The position numbers were made by a program, and so were the translations under genes. Shown here piece by piece: positions 8,738 through 16,993 of a stretch of DNA of 64,000 bases (within the stretch, counting starts at the first letter, position 1; each line of letters starts with the position of its first letter). The DNA comes from Hyphomicrobiales bacterium (GTDB taxonomy: Bacteria; Pseudomonadota; Alphaproteobacteria; Rhizobiales; Rhizobiaceae): positions 52,630 to 116,629 of the forward strand of contig UCGV01000027.1 of NCBI GenBank assembly GCA_900471925.1, read 5' to 3'. Below the pieces are notes generated by a model. The model saw only the letters and a list, made by a program, of their open reading frames with translations, ran no database searches and was not told where the DNA came from.

Positions 8738-10072
8738 TCAGATCGTTTTTCCGTCAATACTTCTTAAAGGCAGCTCCGCATAGGGCACCCTTGAGAAAAC
8801 TGCTGAAAGCCTGTCGGCAAAGGTGAAATCAAATCGTGTCAAAAAGCGGTCGAAGGGTGCAAAATACGGCACGACATTGACCGATCGAGCGGATTCTGCC
8901 GATAACGGCCCCGCATCGGCCGATAAGATAGGCGCTGAAGCCGCCGCGCGCTTCCATGCCTCCCTGGGAAGCAAGACGGAACCGCCCTCGTCGTTCCCGA
9001 TGCTGTGAGGAACGTCGACATCGACGACAGCTGCCGAGCTGTTGCCTACATAAAACCGCCCGTCCCAGACCCCAGCCTCCCCCGACTGTAGCGTCAACGG
9101 CAATATCCCTCGGCTCTCGCGTGCCAGATAAAGCCCGTCACGCCTGAGATCGAAGACTACTCTGCCGACAGTCATACGCGCTGGCTCGCCGCTGGCGGCA
9201 AAGGCAAGCAGCCGCTCCATCTGCGCCCTGCCCGGTACAAAGGGCTGCCCACCGAAGACAGCCGTCAGCCGGCCGAGCGCATAATCGAGAACCGCGGAAC
9301 TCTGTTTCAGCCCGTCAGGTATCACCTGTCCAAGCAGGCCGCCATGAAGCTTGAAATAGTCCGGGAGCCATTCCGCTCCTCTGGACGAAAGAGCCAAGCG
9401 CCCTTCCCAGGCACCGCGGATATCCGCTCGCGTACCCAGATCCTGCGAATGCTGCCGGCGTGTCCGCACCCGCTCATACTTCATGTCCTCGTTGCTGGGA
9501 TCGTCGATCCAGGGCACACCGCGCCTACAAAGGAAGTCGCGGATATCGGCCCTGCCTGAGAAAAGAAGCGGTCGCAGAACCCAAAACCGTCGATCGAAGA
9601 GCACTGCATCGGCAATGCCGGTCGAAAGCTGATCGGTTCGCTTGCCCCGCATCGCAAGCGTTTCGCGCTGATCGTCCAGCGTATGTCCTGTGACGATAAT
9701 ATTGGCGGCAAACGCTTCCGCCGCCTCGGCGAGCAGGCCGTAACGCGCCTCCCGCGCGGCCGCCATGATACCGCTCTTTGGCTTCTCGCCTCGCCAGATC
9801 ATGGTCCGATGCGGAACCCCAAGGGACTCACAGAAGCCTGCGACGTCGCGCGCCTCATCTGCGGATCCGCTGCGCAATGCATGATCGACGGTCGCGGCAC
9901 AAAGGGAAATGGAAGGATCGGACACAGCCTTCAACGCTTCGACGAGCAGAAGAAGCAGGCCGGTGGAATCGCTGCCGCCCGAAATCGCGATCAGAATGCG
10001 CGTGGGCGTCCTCAGCGAAGCGATGAAACGGCCGATTGCCGCCTCAGGGGTAACAAGGTCTTCCGGAGACAA
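8738..10072 (-). CDS. tilS: tRNA(Ile)-lysidine synthase
   Basis: It adds lysine to C34 of the minor tRNA-Ile(CAU) so that it reads AUA. The 444-residue protein has the ATP-pyrophosphatase loop SGGSDST at 31-37 and the N-terminal PP-loop domain to about residue 220, followed by a weaker C-terminal domain. The start appears to be TTG at 10072, 12 bases past the cpoB stop; no ATG or GTG gives a full PP-loop domain. Tight spacing implies co-transcription with cpoB. tilS between pal-cpoB and ftsH is the conserved order in this group. Confidence 0.93.
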   Translation of the reverse strand: MSPEDLVTPEAAIGRFIASLRTPTRILIAISGGSDSTGLLLLLVEALKAVSDPSISLCAATVDHALRSGSADEARDVAGFCESLGVPHRTMIWRGEKPKSGIMAAAREARYGLLAEAAEAFAANIIVTGHTLDDQRETLAMRGKRTDQLSTGIADAVLFDRRFWVLRPLLFSGRADIRDFLCRRGVPWIDDPSNEDMKYERVRTRRQHSQDLGTRADIRGAWEGRLALSSRGAEWLPDYFKLHGGLLGQVIPDGLKQSSAVLDYALGRLTAVFGGQPFVPGRAQMERLLAFAASGEPARMTVGRVVFDLRRDGLYLARESRGILPLTLQSGEAGVWDGRFYVGNSSAAVVDVDVPHSIGNDEGGSVLLPREAWKRAAASAPILSADAGPLSAESARSVNVVPYFAPFDRFLTRFDFTFADRLSAVFSRVPYAELPLRSIDGKTI

Positions 10073-10083
10073 GCCGAAAGACC

Positions 10084-11085
10084 TTAGCAGGCGAGACGCT
10101 TCTGCTCGCTCGCAACCTTGTTTATGACGGCGCGGGAAGCCTTCGGATAACGCTTGCTGACTTCGCGAAGTGTCGCACAGGCCGTGTCGGTATTGTCGAG
10201 CGCCGCAAGCGACATGCCGAGCTTCAACAGCATTTCGGGCGCCTTTTCGGAGGTGCCGTATTTCTGATGGGCGTTCAGGAAGGTCTTGGCCGATTCGTTG
10301 AACTTGCCCTGCGAATAAAGCGCTTCGCCGAGCCAGAAATTGGCGTCCGCGGCACGCGCGCTGTTCGGATAACGCGAAATATACTGTGTAAATTCCTGCT
10401 CAGCCGTGCCGTAGTCTCCGGAAAGGACATGCCCGTAGGCAGCCTTGTACTGATCGGCTTCGCTGCCGAGAGACGCGGTTTGTTGCGGCGATGTCGCATT
10501 CGGCAGCGGCGCCGAACCGATTGTCGCATTCTTGTTCACGCTATTGCCGACGGGATTGCCGTTCTGATCGAAATCCATGGAGCCGAGCTCTTGCGGCGGC
10601 TGACCGAGACCTTCATTGGCCGGCACGTCGGTAGAGGGAGCCGTTTCGGCTCCCTGCGGGGCTTGGATGACCTTGGCGATATCGTCGCCACCGCCGGATG
10701 CCGGCGGCGCAATATCGGCTTCGCTCTTCTTCACCGGCGTCTTGGCAGCACCACCGCCGCCACTTGCTCCGCCACCCGTCTTTTCGAGCTGCTGGAAGCG
10801 GAATTCGTTGTCTTCCTGCTGCTTGCGGATCGTTTCCTGCATCTGGAGAAGCTGATAGCTCATCTCCTCGATACGGCCGTTCAATTGCCGCATCTGGTCT
10901 TCCATTTGCTGGATGCGGATTTCCGCGTCGCCGCTCTGCACCTTGATAACGGGTGCTGCCGGCTGGCTCTGTTGCGCGGATTGGCCGCCGATGTGCAAGC
11001 CGAAGAACGAAGCGGAATAAGCCGCTCGCTCGCTCCCGGTCACGGCCGCAAGGCACAGCATGCCTGCCACGACTAGTTTCTTCAT
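10084..11085 (-). CDS. cpoB: Tol-Pal coordinating periplasmic protein CpoB (YbgF)
   Basis: A periplasmic partner of TolA that links outer-membrane constriction to septal peptidoglycan synthesis. The 333-residue protein has a signal peptide (cut near AYSA, about 24), a heptad-rich coiled coil for trimerisation (roughly 48-95), a low-complexity Gly/Ala/Pro linker, and C-terminal TPR repeats (about 205-330). The ATG at 11085 begins the signal peptide; the frame to 11166 extends into the pal terminator region. It is last of the Tol genes and directly precedes tilS. Confidence 0.93.
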   Translation of the reverse strand: MKKLVVAGMLCLAAVTGSERAAYSASFFGLHIGGQSAQQSQPAAPVIKVQSGDAEIRIQQMEDQMRQLNGRIEEMSYQLLQMQETIRKQQEDNEFRFQQLEKTGGGASGGGGAAKTPVKKSEADIAPPASGGGDDIAKVIQAPQGAETAPSTDVPANEGLGQPPQELGSMDFDQNGNPVGNSVNKNATIGSAPLPNATSPQQTASLGSEADQYKAAYGHVLSGDYGTAEQEFTQYISRYPNSARAADANFWLGEALYSQGKFNESAKTFLNAHQKYGTSEKAPEMLLKLGMSLAALDNTDTACATLREVSKRYPKASRAVINKVASEQKRLAC

Positions 11086-11187
11086 TTGTATCGTCCTGTG
11101 TCCCAGTGATTCTTCGCGCCCCGATGGCACGAACAGGAGATTTTTCCAATTGCTTTCAAAAAGCAACGGAGTCTGGCCAAAGTGTGG

Positions 11188-11218
11188 TCAAAAAGAAAGG
11201 CGGCCCGCAAGGGCCGCC
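11188..11218 (-). terminator. Terminator or attenuator between pal and cpoB
   Basis: An 8-bp perfect stem GGCGGCCC/GGGCCGCC with a GCAA loop, followed on the minus strand by TTTCTTTTT. It lies 28 bases past the pal stop, so cpoB may rely on readthrough or its own promoter. Confidence 0.8.
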
Positions 11219-11245
11219 TCGTCAGAATCCCGGTTTTGCCGGAAA

Positions 11246-11776
11246 TTACATGCCTGCGCCGCCGAGAACGGTGACTGCACGACGGTTCTGCGACCAGCAG
11301 GAAATATCGTCGCAGACAGCGACCGGACGCTCCTTGCCGTAGGAGATCGTCTTCATGCGCTGAGCCGGAACGCCGCGCGAAGCGAGGTAATCCTTGGCGG
11401 CCGCAGCGCGGCGAGCACCGAGCGCAAGGTTATATTCGCGTGTACCGCGTTCGTCGGCATGGCCTTCGACGGTGATTGCATAGTTGGGATAGCGGCCGAG
11501 CCACTGTGCCTGACGGTCGAGCGTCTGGGCAGCGTCTGCACGGATCGACGTGGAGTCGGTGTCGAAGAAGATGCGGTCGCCGACATTGACCGTGAAGTCC
11601 TGGGCCGAGCCCGGCGTTGCCGCACCGGCACCAAGGCCGAGTTCGCCTGCGCTGTTCGGCACGTTCTTCTTGTTGGCGCAGCTCGCAAGAGCGAGACCGG
11701 CGACCAGCGCGATCATGACGGGGTTGCGGGCGAAATTCTGCATGCGGCTCATTGCCGGGGTGTGAATTCGGCTCAT
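11246..11776 (-). CDS. pal: Peptidoglycan-associated lipoprotein Pal
   Basis: An outer-membrane lipoprotein that binds peptidoglycan and TolB. The 176-residue protein has a lipobox LASC with the lipidated Cys at 33, a short Gly/Ala linker, and an OmpA-like domain (about 70-170) holding the peptidoglycan-binding pattern EGHADERGTREYN and the helix ALGARRAAA. The ATG at 11776 follows AAGGAG. It is separated from tolB by 158 bases that contain a promoter-like element shared with tolQ, so pal probably has its own transcript start. Confidence 0.96.
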   Translation of the reverse strand: MSRIHTPAMSRMQNFARNPVMIALVAGLALASCANKKNVPNSAGELGLGAGAATPGSAQDFTVNVGDRIFFDTDSTSIRADAAQTLDRQAQWLGRYPNYAITVEGHADERGTREYNLALGARRAAAAKDYLASRGVPAQRMKTISYGKERPVAVCDDISCWSQNRRAVTVLGGAGM

Positions 11777-11847
11777 GGCCGGGTCTCCTTGCGACTTCAA
11801 TCAGGGTTTCCGGACAGTAACCGCACTCGGTTAACCGGCCATCAAAG

Positions 11848-11868
11848 ATTATGGTTAACGATTCGTTG
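11848..11868 (-). promoter_or_regulatory. CtrA-like box plus -10 element upstream of pal
   Basis: On the minus strand the segment reads CAACGA, four bases, TTAACCATAAT. TTAACCAT is a known CtrA half-site form, TCAA-N7-TTAA is a near-full box, and CATAAT is a good -10. The same arrangement occurs upstream of tolQ. Confidence 0.5.
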
Positions 11869-11934
11869 ATTTGTCCCTGCATTGCCCATTTTCAGGACTT
11901 TGCGGCGACATGAAGGCGAGTTCCAGCCTGTCCA

Positions 11935-13245
11935 CTACTCGAGAAGTGGCGACCAAGCCGGATCGGAACCGTAGGAAGGCGTCTTGATTGCCTGCTCATT
12001 GTAACCGGTCAGATCGATCGAATAGAGCTGCGGACCACCGGCACCGGCCGCCTGGCGGAAGAACATGATGACGCGGCCATTCGGCGCCCAGGTCGGGCCT
12101 TCATTGTGGAAACCGGTCGTCAGAATGCGCTCTCCGGAACCGTCAGGCTTCATCACGCCGATCGAGAACTTGCCGCCCGACTGCTTGGTAAAGGCGATCA
12201 GATCGCCACGCGGCGACCAGACCGGTGTCGAATAGCGGCCATCACCGAAAGAGATGCGGGTCTGGCCCGAACCGTCGGCATTCATCACGTAGATCTGCGA
12301 CTGTCCGCCGCGGTCGCTTTCGAAGGCGATGCGGTTGCCGTCAGGCGAATAGGAGGGCGACGTGTCGATTGCAGCCGTCGAGGTCAGGCGGGTCGTCGTG
12401 CGCGAACGCAGGTCCATCGTGTAGATATTCGAGTTGCCTTCCTGCTGCAGGCTCATGATGACCTTCTGGCCATCGGGAGAAAAGCGCGGCGAAAAGGTCA
12501 TGCCGGGGAAGTTGCCGACAACTTCGCGCTGCCCGGTTTCGAGCTGCAGCAGATAGACGCGCGGCTGCTGGTTGGCGAAAGACATGTAGGTGACTTCCTG
12601 CCGGTTCGGCGAGAAGCGCGGCGTCAGGACGAGGTCGCTGCCATCGGTCAGCATGCGCACGTTGAAGCCGTCCTGGTCCATGATCGCGAGCTGGCGCTTG
12701 CGCTGCTGCTTGGGACCGGATTCGGACACGAAGACGACGCGGGTATCGAAATAACCCTCTTCGCCGGTGATCTGCTTGTAGATCGCGTCAGCAATGATGT
12801 GTGCGACACGGCGCCAGTTCTCGGGCTGCGTATAGAACTGCTGACCGGTCATCTGCTGACCGGCAAAGGTATCCCAGAGGCGGAATTCGGCCCGAAGGCG
12901 ACCATCCGCTTCCTGGGTGACACGGCCGGTGACCAATGCCTGAGCATTGATGACCTTCCAGTCCTCGAAGCGCGGCGCTGCGTCCGGATTGGAGATCTTC
13001 TCGATGAAAGCCGTCTTGTTGACCGGCGCGAACAGACCGGAGCGTTGCAGGTCGGCTGCGATGACCTGCGAAACCTGCGCGCCCATGTCGCCCTGCAGGA
13101 AATCCGTCACGGCGATCGGCAGCGGCTGAACGTTGCCCTTGTTGATGTTGATCTCAACTAGCGCATTGGCCGGCGTCGCGAAGGCGGCAGCGGTCATCAG
13201 GCCGGCTGCGACCATGATGGCACGGAAGAAGGAACACTTTGTCAT
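11935..13245 (-). CDS. tolB: Tol-Pal system beta-propeller protein TolB
   Basis: A periplasmic protein that binds Pal and is released by TolA under the proton-motive force. The 436-residue protein has a signal peptide (cut after ANA, about 29), an N-terminal alpha/beta domain (about 30-165) and a six-bladed propeller of repeated 'FSPDG..I.F/Y' blades (for example PRFSPDGQKVIMS, PSYSPDGNRIAFES, PVWSPRGDLIAF). It follows the small TolA-C paralogue by 20 bases in the tol operon. Confidence 0.97.
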   Translation of the reverse strand: MTKCSFFRAIMVAAGLMTAAAFATPANALVEININKGNVQPLPIAVTDFLQGDMGAQVSQVIAADLQRSGLFAPVNKTAFIEKISNPDAAPRFEDWKVINAQALVTGRVTQEADGRLRAEFRLWDTFAGQQMTGQQFYTQPENWRRVAHIIADAIYKQITGEEGYFDTRVVFVSESGPKQQRKRQLAIMDQDGFNVRMLTDGSDLVLTPRFSPNRQEVTYMSFANQQPRVYLLQLETGQREVVGNFPGMTFSPRFSPDGQKVIMSLQQEGNSNIYTMDLRSRTTTRLTSTAAIDTSPSYSPDGNRIAFESDRGGQSQIYVMNADGSGQTRISFGDGRYSTPVWSPRGDLIAFTKQSGGKFSIGVMKPDGSGERILTTGFHNEGPTWAPNGRVIMFFRQAAGAGGPQLYSIDLTGYNEQAIKTPSYGSDPAWSPLLE

Positions 13246-13265
13246 ACCAAACAGCCTTTCAGCAT

Positions 13266-13679
13266 CTATGGAGTCGGATCGCCGGATTCGAAGTGCAGGA
13301 CGACTTCTTTCCAGGATTCGTAATTGTCTTTCGGAAGCATTGTGAACGGAGATGCGCGCACGACTGCACGCAGAGCCGCGGCGGACAAACCTTTTCGCTG
13401 GGCGTTGCTGCCACCATTGGCAGACACTTCAGGTGAACCGACGAGCGCACCGGCTCTGTCGAGCCTGACGTGTACGGTGACGAAAACTTTGCCGCCCTCC
13501 AGCAAATCCGGAGAAACGTTGAAATAGGTCGTGACGGCCTGGCGAATTTCGGCCGCCGGATCACCGAGTGTGCCGCTTTCTGCCGACTGCGCCACATCGC
13601 TGAAGGCACAGCCCACAAACGCGCCAAGCACAAGGACGACTGCAATGGGTGTGTTGCCGTGAGACAGGTCCGTCAGCAT
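13266..13679 (-). CDS. Stand-alone TolA/TonB C-terminal-domain protein (tandem paralogue of the TolA tail)
   Basis: The 137-residue product has an N-terminal hydrophobic export segment (about 11-26) and one globular domain homologous to the last ~90 residues of the preceding TolA: for instance LPKDNYESWKEVVLHF here against LPKDKYDAWNEVVVNF in TolA, and shared LDxxGxxVGxPEVxAxGG. It lacks the long Pro/Lys/Glu rod. Its ATG directly abuts the tolA stop (TAG-ATG), so translation is probably coupled. The Cys in FVGCAF could be a lipidation site, but the surrounding residues fit a lipobox poorly. The function is inferred only: a soluble or tethered competitor or helper for TolA contacts with TolB/Pal. 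Confidence 0.85.
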   Translation of the reverse strand: MLTDLSHGNTPIAVVLVLGAFVGCAFSDVAQSAESGTLGDPAAEIRQAVTTYFNVSPDLLEGGKVFVTVHVRLDRAGALVGSPEVSANGGSNAQRKGLSAAALRAVVRASPFTMLPKDNYESWKEVVLHFESGDPTP

Positions 13680-14819
13680 CTAGATTCCCAGATCGCTCGG
13701 ATCGAAATTGACGACGACTTCGTTCCAGGCGTCGTATTTGTCTTTCGGCAGGCTCGAGAACGGCGCCGATTTCATGATGGCACGGTAGGCGCCGCCGGCC
13801 AGAGCCCGGCGAGTGGAATCATTATCGCCACCAGTCGCCTCGACTTCCGGCTCTCCGACGATATTGCCGTCCTGATCGAGCTTCATGTGCACCTTGATGC
13901 GCACGTCCGCCATGCCTTCCATGCCTGGGATGACCGACCAGTTGCCGGCGATCGCGCTCTTCAGCGCGTCCATTTCGCTCAGCGACAGCTTCGAAGCGCC
14001 GTTCGTGGCCTTCTTGGCGCCCAACGATGCTTCCTGCGTTGAACGCTTGGCGCCGCCGGCAGACGGATCGGTCTTGTTCAGCAGAGCCGAAATCTCATCC
14101 GCGTTGAAGTCGCTCTTCATCGACGAAGCCGATTTCGCCACTTCCTGCTTCTTGTCAGCCTTCTTCTTGTCCGTTGGCGTTTCGGCAGCCTTGGGCTGGT
14201 CGGGGGTCTTCTCCGGCGGCTTTTCGGCGGGCTTCTGTTCCGGCGGCTTCACCTGCGGCTTGACGACCGGCGTCGGCACCTTGTCCGGCAGCGCCTCGGC
14301 ATCCGGCTTCGGCGGCTCTTCGGGCTTTGCTTGTTCTTCCGGCGGCTTTTCCTCAGGCTTCGGCGGCGGCGTTATTTCTGCCGGCTTGGTCTGGGGAATG
14401 GAAGCGACTTCCTTCGGTTGCTCGACCTCGGTCTCTTCCTTGTTGATTTCCTTGACGTCGTTCGGCTTGGGGTCGATCTGCGGCTGCGGCTTGTCGCTCG
14501 AATTGGCAGCAGCCGCTTCGCTGTTGCTGGGTTTCGCGTTCGGAACCGGCGGCGTCTTCAGATCGACATTGTTGTCGCCAGCATTCTCCGCCGGCTGCGG
14601 GATCGGCGGCCGTGTCGTCGGCACCGGAGCAGAAGTCTCCTTCATTGGAGCCTTCTTGTCCCCCTGCTGCATCTGCGTGATGGATTCAACCGGCACGAGA
14701 TCGACCGGCATAGCCTCGAAATCCTCCACCTTGAAGGATTCCGGAGCGCTCAGCGACACCAGCGCCCAGGTAAGCACCAGCCCGTGCAGAACCGCAGATG
14801 TGACGACGCTGGTCTTCAT
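13680..14819 (-). CDS. tolA: Cell-envelope integrity protein TolA
   Basis: It links the TolQR motor in the inner membrane to TolB/Pal at the outer membrane. The 379-residue protein has one N-terminal membrane helix (about 5-24, with the Ser-Ala-Val-Leu-His motif), a long periplasmic rod very rich in Pro, Lys, Glu (about 45-275) and a C-terminal TolA/TonB-like domain (about 285-379). It starts 8 bases after the tolR stop. The rod is Pro-rich rather than the Ala-rich helix of enteric TolA, as is usual in rhizobia. Confidence 0.95.
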   Translation of the reverse strand: MKTSVVTSAVLHGLVLTWALVSLSAPESFKVEDFEAMPVDLVPVESITQMQQGDKKAPMKETSAPVPTTRPPIPQPAENAGDNNVDLKTPPVPNAKPSNSEAAAANSSDKPQPQIDPKPNDVKEINKEETEVEQPKEVASIPQTKPAEITPPPKPEEKPPEEQAKPEEPPKPDAEALPDKVPTPVVKPQVKPPEQKPAEKPPEKTPDQPKAAETPTDKKKADKKQEVAKSASSMKSDFNADEISALLNKTDPSAGGAKRSTQEASLGAKKATNGASKLSLSEMDALKSAIAGNWSVIPGMEGMADVRIKVHMKLDQDGNIVGEPEVEATGGDNDSTRRALAGGAYRAIMKSAPFSSLPKDKYDAWNEVVVNFDPSDLGI

Positions 14820-14827
14820 CTTGAGCG

Positions 14828-15283
14828 TTACTGGTCCTTCTTCTGCTGCGTCACGAGGCCGATATTCTTGAAGCCTGCGCCCTGGATACGGGCCATGACG
14901 TCAGCAATCACGCCGTAAGGCGCAGTCGCATCGCCGCGCACGAAGATGCGCTCGTTGTAACCGGTGGTGGCGATCGCCTCGAGCTTCGCGGCAATTTCTT
15001 CGGCGGGGATCGGTGTTTCCTGCAGATAGACTTCGCCGCTGTTCTTGACCGAGATCGTGATCGGCTGCGTCTCGGAATTCAGCGCCTTGGCCTGCGTTTC
15101 CGGCAGATCGATCGGAACGCCGACCGTCATCATCGGTGCCGCCACCATGAAGATGATAAGCAGCACGAGCATGACGTCGACAAGCGGCGTCACGTTGATT
15201 TCGGAGATAACTCCCTTGTTGCGGCCACCGCGGCGGCGGCGTCCACCGCCCCCTCCGCTATTGCCGCCTACAGCCATACCCAT
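14828..15283 (-). CDS. tolR: Tol system proton-motor protein TolR
   Basis: An ExbD/TolR-family inner-membrane protein that works with TolQ to harvest proton flow. In the 151-residue product a Gly/Arg-rich cytoplasmic leader precedes the single membrane helix, which carries the key aspartate (INVTPLVDVMLVLLIIFMV, Asp about 36). The periplasmic domain follows. It starts 18 bases after tolQ. Confidence 0.97.
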   Translation of the reverse strand: MGMAVGGNSGGGGGRRRRGGRNKGVISEINVTPLVDVMLVLLIIFMVAAPMMTVGVPIDLPETQAKALNSETQPITISVKNSGEVYLQETPIPAEEIAAKLEAIATTGYNERIFVRGDATAPYGVIADVMARIQGAGFKNIGLVTQQKKDQ

Positions 15284-15301
15284 GGTCGTCTACTCCGTCG
15301 G

Positions 15302-16021
15302 TTACTGCGCGGCCTGACGCGGCTGCAGCTTCTCGTCGATCTGGCGCGAAAGGATGGCGGAGAATTCATCCGCGAAACCTTCCATACGACCCGAGAGCTT
15401 GCCGGCGTCGGCGGAGAACTTGTTGTAGGCGATAACCGCCGGGATAGCGGCAACGAGGCCGATGGCGGTTGCCAGAAGCGCTTCCGCGATACCCGGAGCC
15501 ACAACCGCAAGGTTGGTGGATTTCGAACCGGCGATGGCCTGGAACGAGGTCATGATACCGACGACCGTACCGAAAAGGCCGATGAACGGACCGGCCGAAC
15601 CGATCGTCGCCAGCGAGCCGAGACGAGCCGAGAGAAATTCGGATTCACGGGCGAGCGTCACGTCCATGGCGCGGTCGATACGCATCTGAAGGCCGATCGG
15701 CGAACGCGCACCACGTTCGAAAGACTTCTTCCATTCGCGCATCGCCGCGACGAAGATCGCCGCAAGGCCGGTATTGTTGCGCTCCGAAAGCGTCCGGTAA
15801 AGCTCTTCCAGCGACTGGCCAGACCAGAAGACCTGTTCGAACTTGTCGAACTGGCGACGGGCACGGCCATAGGCCAGATATTTGTCAATGACTATAGCCC
15901 AGGTCCATACCGAAGCCGCGATAAGGCCGAGCATGACCAGCTTGACGACGATGCCGGCCTGCATGAATAGCGACCAGAGGCTGACGTCGGTCGTGGCTGC
16001 TGCCAATCCTACTTGTTCCAT
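15302..16021 (-). CDS. tolQ: Tol system proton-motor protein TolQ
   Basis: A MotA/TolQ/ExbB-family protein with three membrane helices (about 18-40, 135-160, 170-195) that forms the stator with TolR. The 239-residue product contains the conserved stretches GLFGTVVGIM and EALLATAIGLVAAIPA. The ATG at 16021 (MEQVGL) is the family start; the extension to 16072 is dropped. It is the first gene of tolQ-tolR-tolA-tolA-C-tolB. Confidence 0.97.
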   Translation of the reverse strand: MEQVGLAAATTDVSLWSLFMQAGIVVKLVMLGLIAASVWTWAIVIDKYLAYGRARRQFDKFEQVFWSGQSLEELYRTLSERNNTGLAAIFVAAMREWKKSFERGARSPIGLQMRIDRAMDVTLARESEFLSARLGSLATIGSAGPFIGLFGTVVGIMTSFQAIAGSKSTNLAVVAPGIAEALLATAIGLVAAIPAVIAYNKFSADAGKLSGRMEGFADEFSAILSRQIDEKLQPRQAAQ

Positions 16022-16424
16022 AGATCCAAAATCCCCGAATCCAAACGCCCGGTGCTTGACCGGGCGGCACAAAGTGATCTCGCAAGAATGTCTGGCGGCC
16101 GCCGCCCAAAGCCCTGGTCAAGCTTCCAAGCTCTTCTTCCGCCTTCTTGCCGTCAAATTTGGTCAAAGGAAGGCGTGCGTCGCACAAACTCCGACTCCGC
16201 GAGTAAGACACCATTATGGTTAATAGATCGTTAGTGCCAGACTATGACAGCGGGAATGTTGCGGGAGATTTTGGTCCTGGATAACTTGACCGGCGCATTG
16301 TCCGGTTGCTGAACACAGCGCTCATCTTGCAGCGCAGCAATTCCTTCACATGAAATTCAAGTTTTTACAAGCCCTCGATTCGGCCAGTTTGACGCAGAAG
16401 ATCCAGGCATTATCCCGGTCGCCT
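16022..16424. other. 403-base intergenic region between tolQ and ybgC
   Basis: No convincing small gene is present; short frames here lack ribosome sites and family features. It contains the tolQ upstream promoter element at 16213-16233, leaving a ~190-base leader before tolQ. The remainder (about 16240-16424) is unassigned sequence downstream of ybgC, without a clear T-tailed hairpin. Confidence 0.6.
16213..16233 (-). promoter_or_regulatory. CtrA-like box plus -10 element upstream of tolQ
   Basis: On the minus strand it reads TAACGA, four bases, TTAACCATAAT, the same as the element before pal apart from the outer base and the four spacer bases. It contains the TTAACCAT half-site form and a CATAAT -10, and CTAA-N7-TTAA as a near-full CtrA box. 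Confidence 0.5.
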
Positions 16425-16874
16425 TCAGCTCTCGGGAATGAGCATCTGCCGTGCCAGCGCCTCCGGCAGACGACGCGGCCGACCTCTCGCGTTGATGACG
16501 GCGATGATCACCTTGGCGGTGATCAGGAGGGTATCGTCGCGGCGGATTTCCTGGTTGAGCACCATCTTGGCGCCGCCGGCCTTTTCGGTATGGGTCACCA
16601 CGGTCAGAATATCGTCCATGCGAGCCGGGCTCTTGAAATCGATCTCCATGCGGTGGACGACGAAAACCAGCCCCTCTTCATCGGCATTGACGAGTTCACG
16701 CTGTTCGACGCCGAGGCAGCGCAGATAGTCCGTGCGGCCGCGCTCGAGGAAATGCAGGTAGCGCGCGTGATAGACCAGACCGGAGAAATCCGTATCTTCG
16801 TAGTACACCCGCTGCACGAGCCGATGCCCCGCCTCGGTGAGTTCGCCGGAAATAGAAAAACCGTGTTCCGCCAT
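16425..16874 (-). CDS. ybgC: Acyl-CoA thioesterase YbgC (tol-associated)
   Basis: A hot-dog-fold 4-hydroxybenzoyl-CoA-type thioesterase, conserved next to tol-pal operons and linked to phospholipid metabolism. The 149-residue protein has the YEDTDFSGLVYHARYL motif (catalytic Asp near residue 26) and FLERGRTDYL. The ATG at 16874 follows GGAG; the frame to 16979 would run into the divergent sqdB promoter region. It precedes tolQ on the same strand but is 400 bases away. Confidence 0.92.
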   Translation of the reverse strand: MAEHGFSISGELTEAGHRLVQRVYYEDTDFSGLVYHARYLHFLERGRTDYLRCLGVEQRELVNADEEGLVFVVHRMEIDFKSPARMDDILTVVTHTEKAGGAKMVLNQEIRRDDTLLITAKVIIAVINARGRPRRLPEALARQMLIPES

Positions 16875-16947
16875 AATTTTCTCCAAACTTTCCGGCCCTC
16901 TTTGACGCAACACTTCTCGACAGGCAAGCATTGAACAATTGTCATAT

Positions 16948-16970
16948 TTCCTAATTATTCCCGTTAGGAA
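16948..16970. promoter_or_regulatory. Inverted repeat in the ybgC/sqdB intergenic region
   Basis: TTCCTAA (16948-16954) and TTAGGAA (16964-16970) form perfect 7-base arms around nine bases, 24 bases before the sqdB ATG. It is a possible operator for sqdBDC. It does not resemble a Pho box. Confidence 0.35.
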
Positions 16971-16993
16971 GCAACCCATGAGGAGCCAGTGGC

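Noticed and set aside
16931..16959. Pho box before sqdB
   Set aside because: No CTGTCAT-type direct repeats; only an unrelated inverted repeat.
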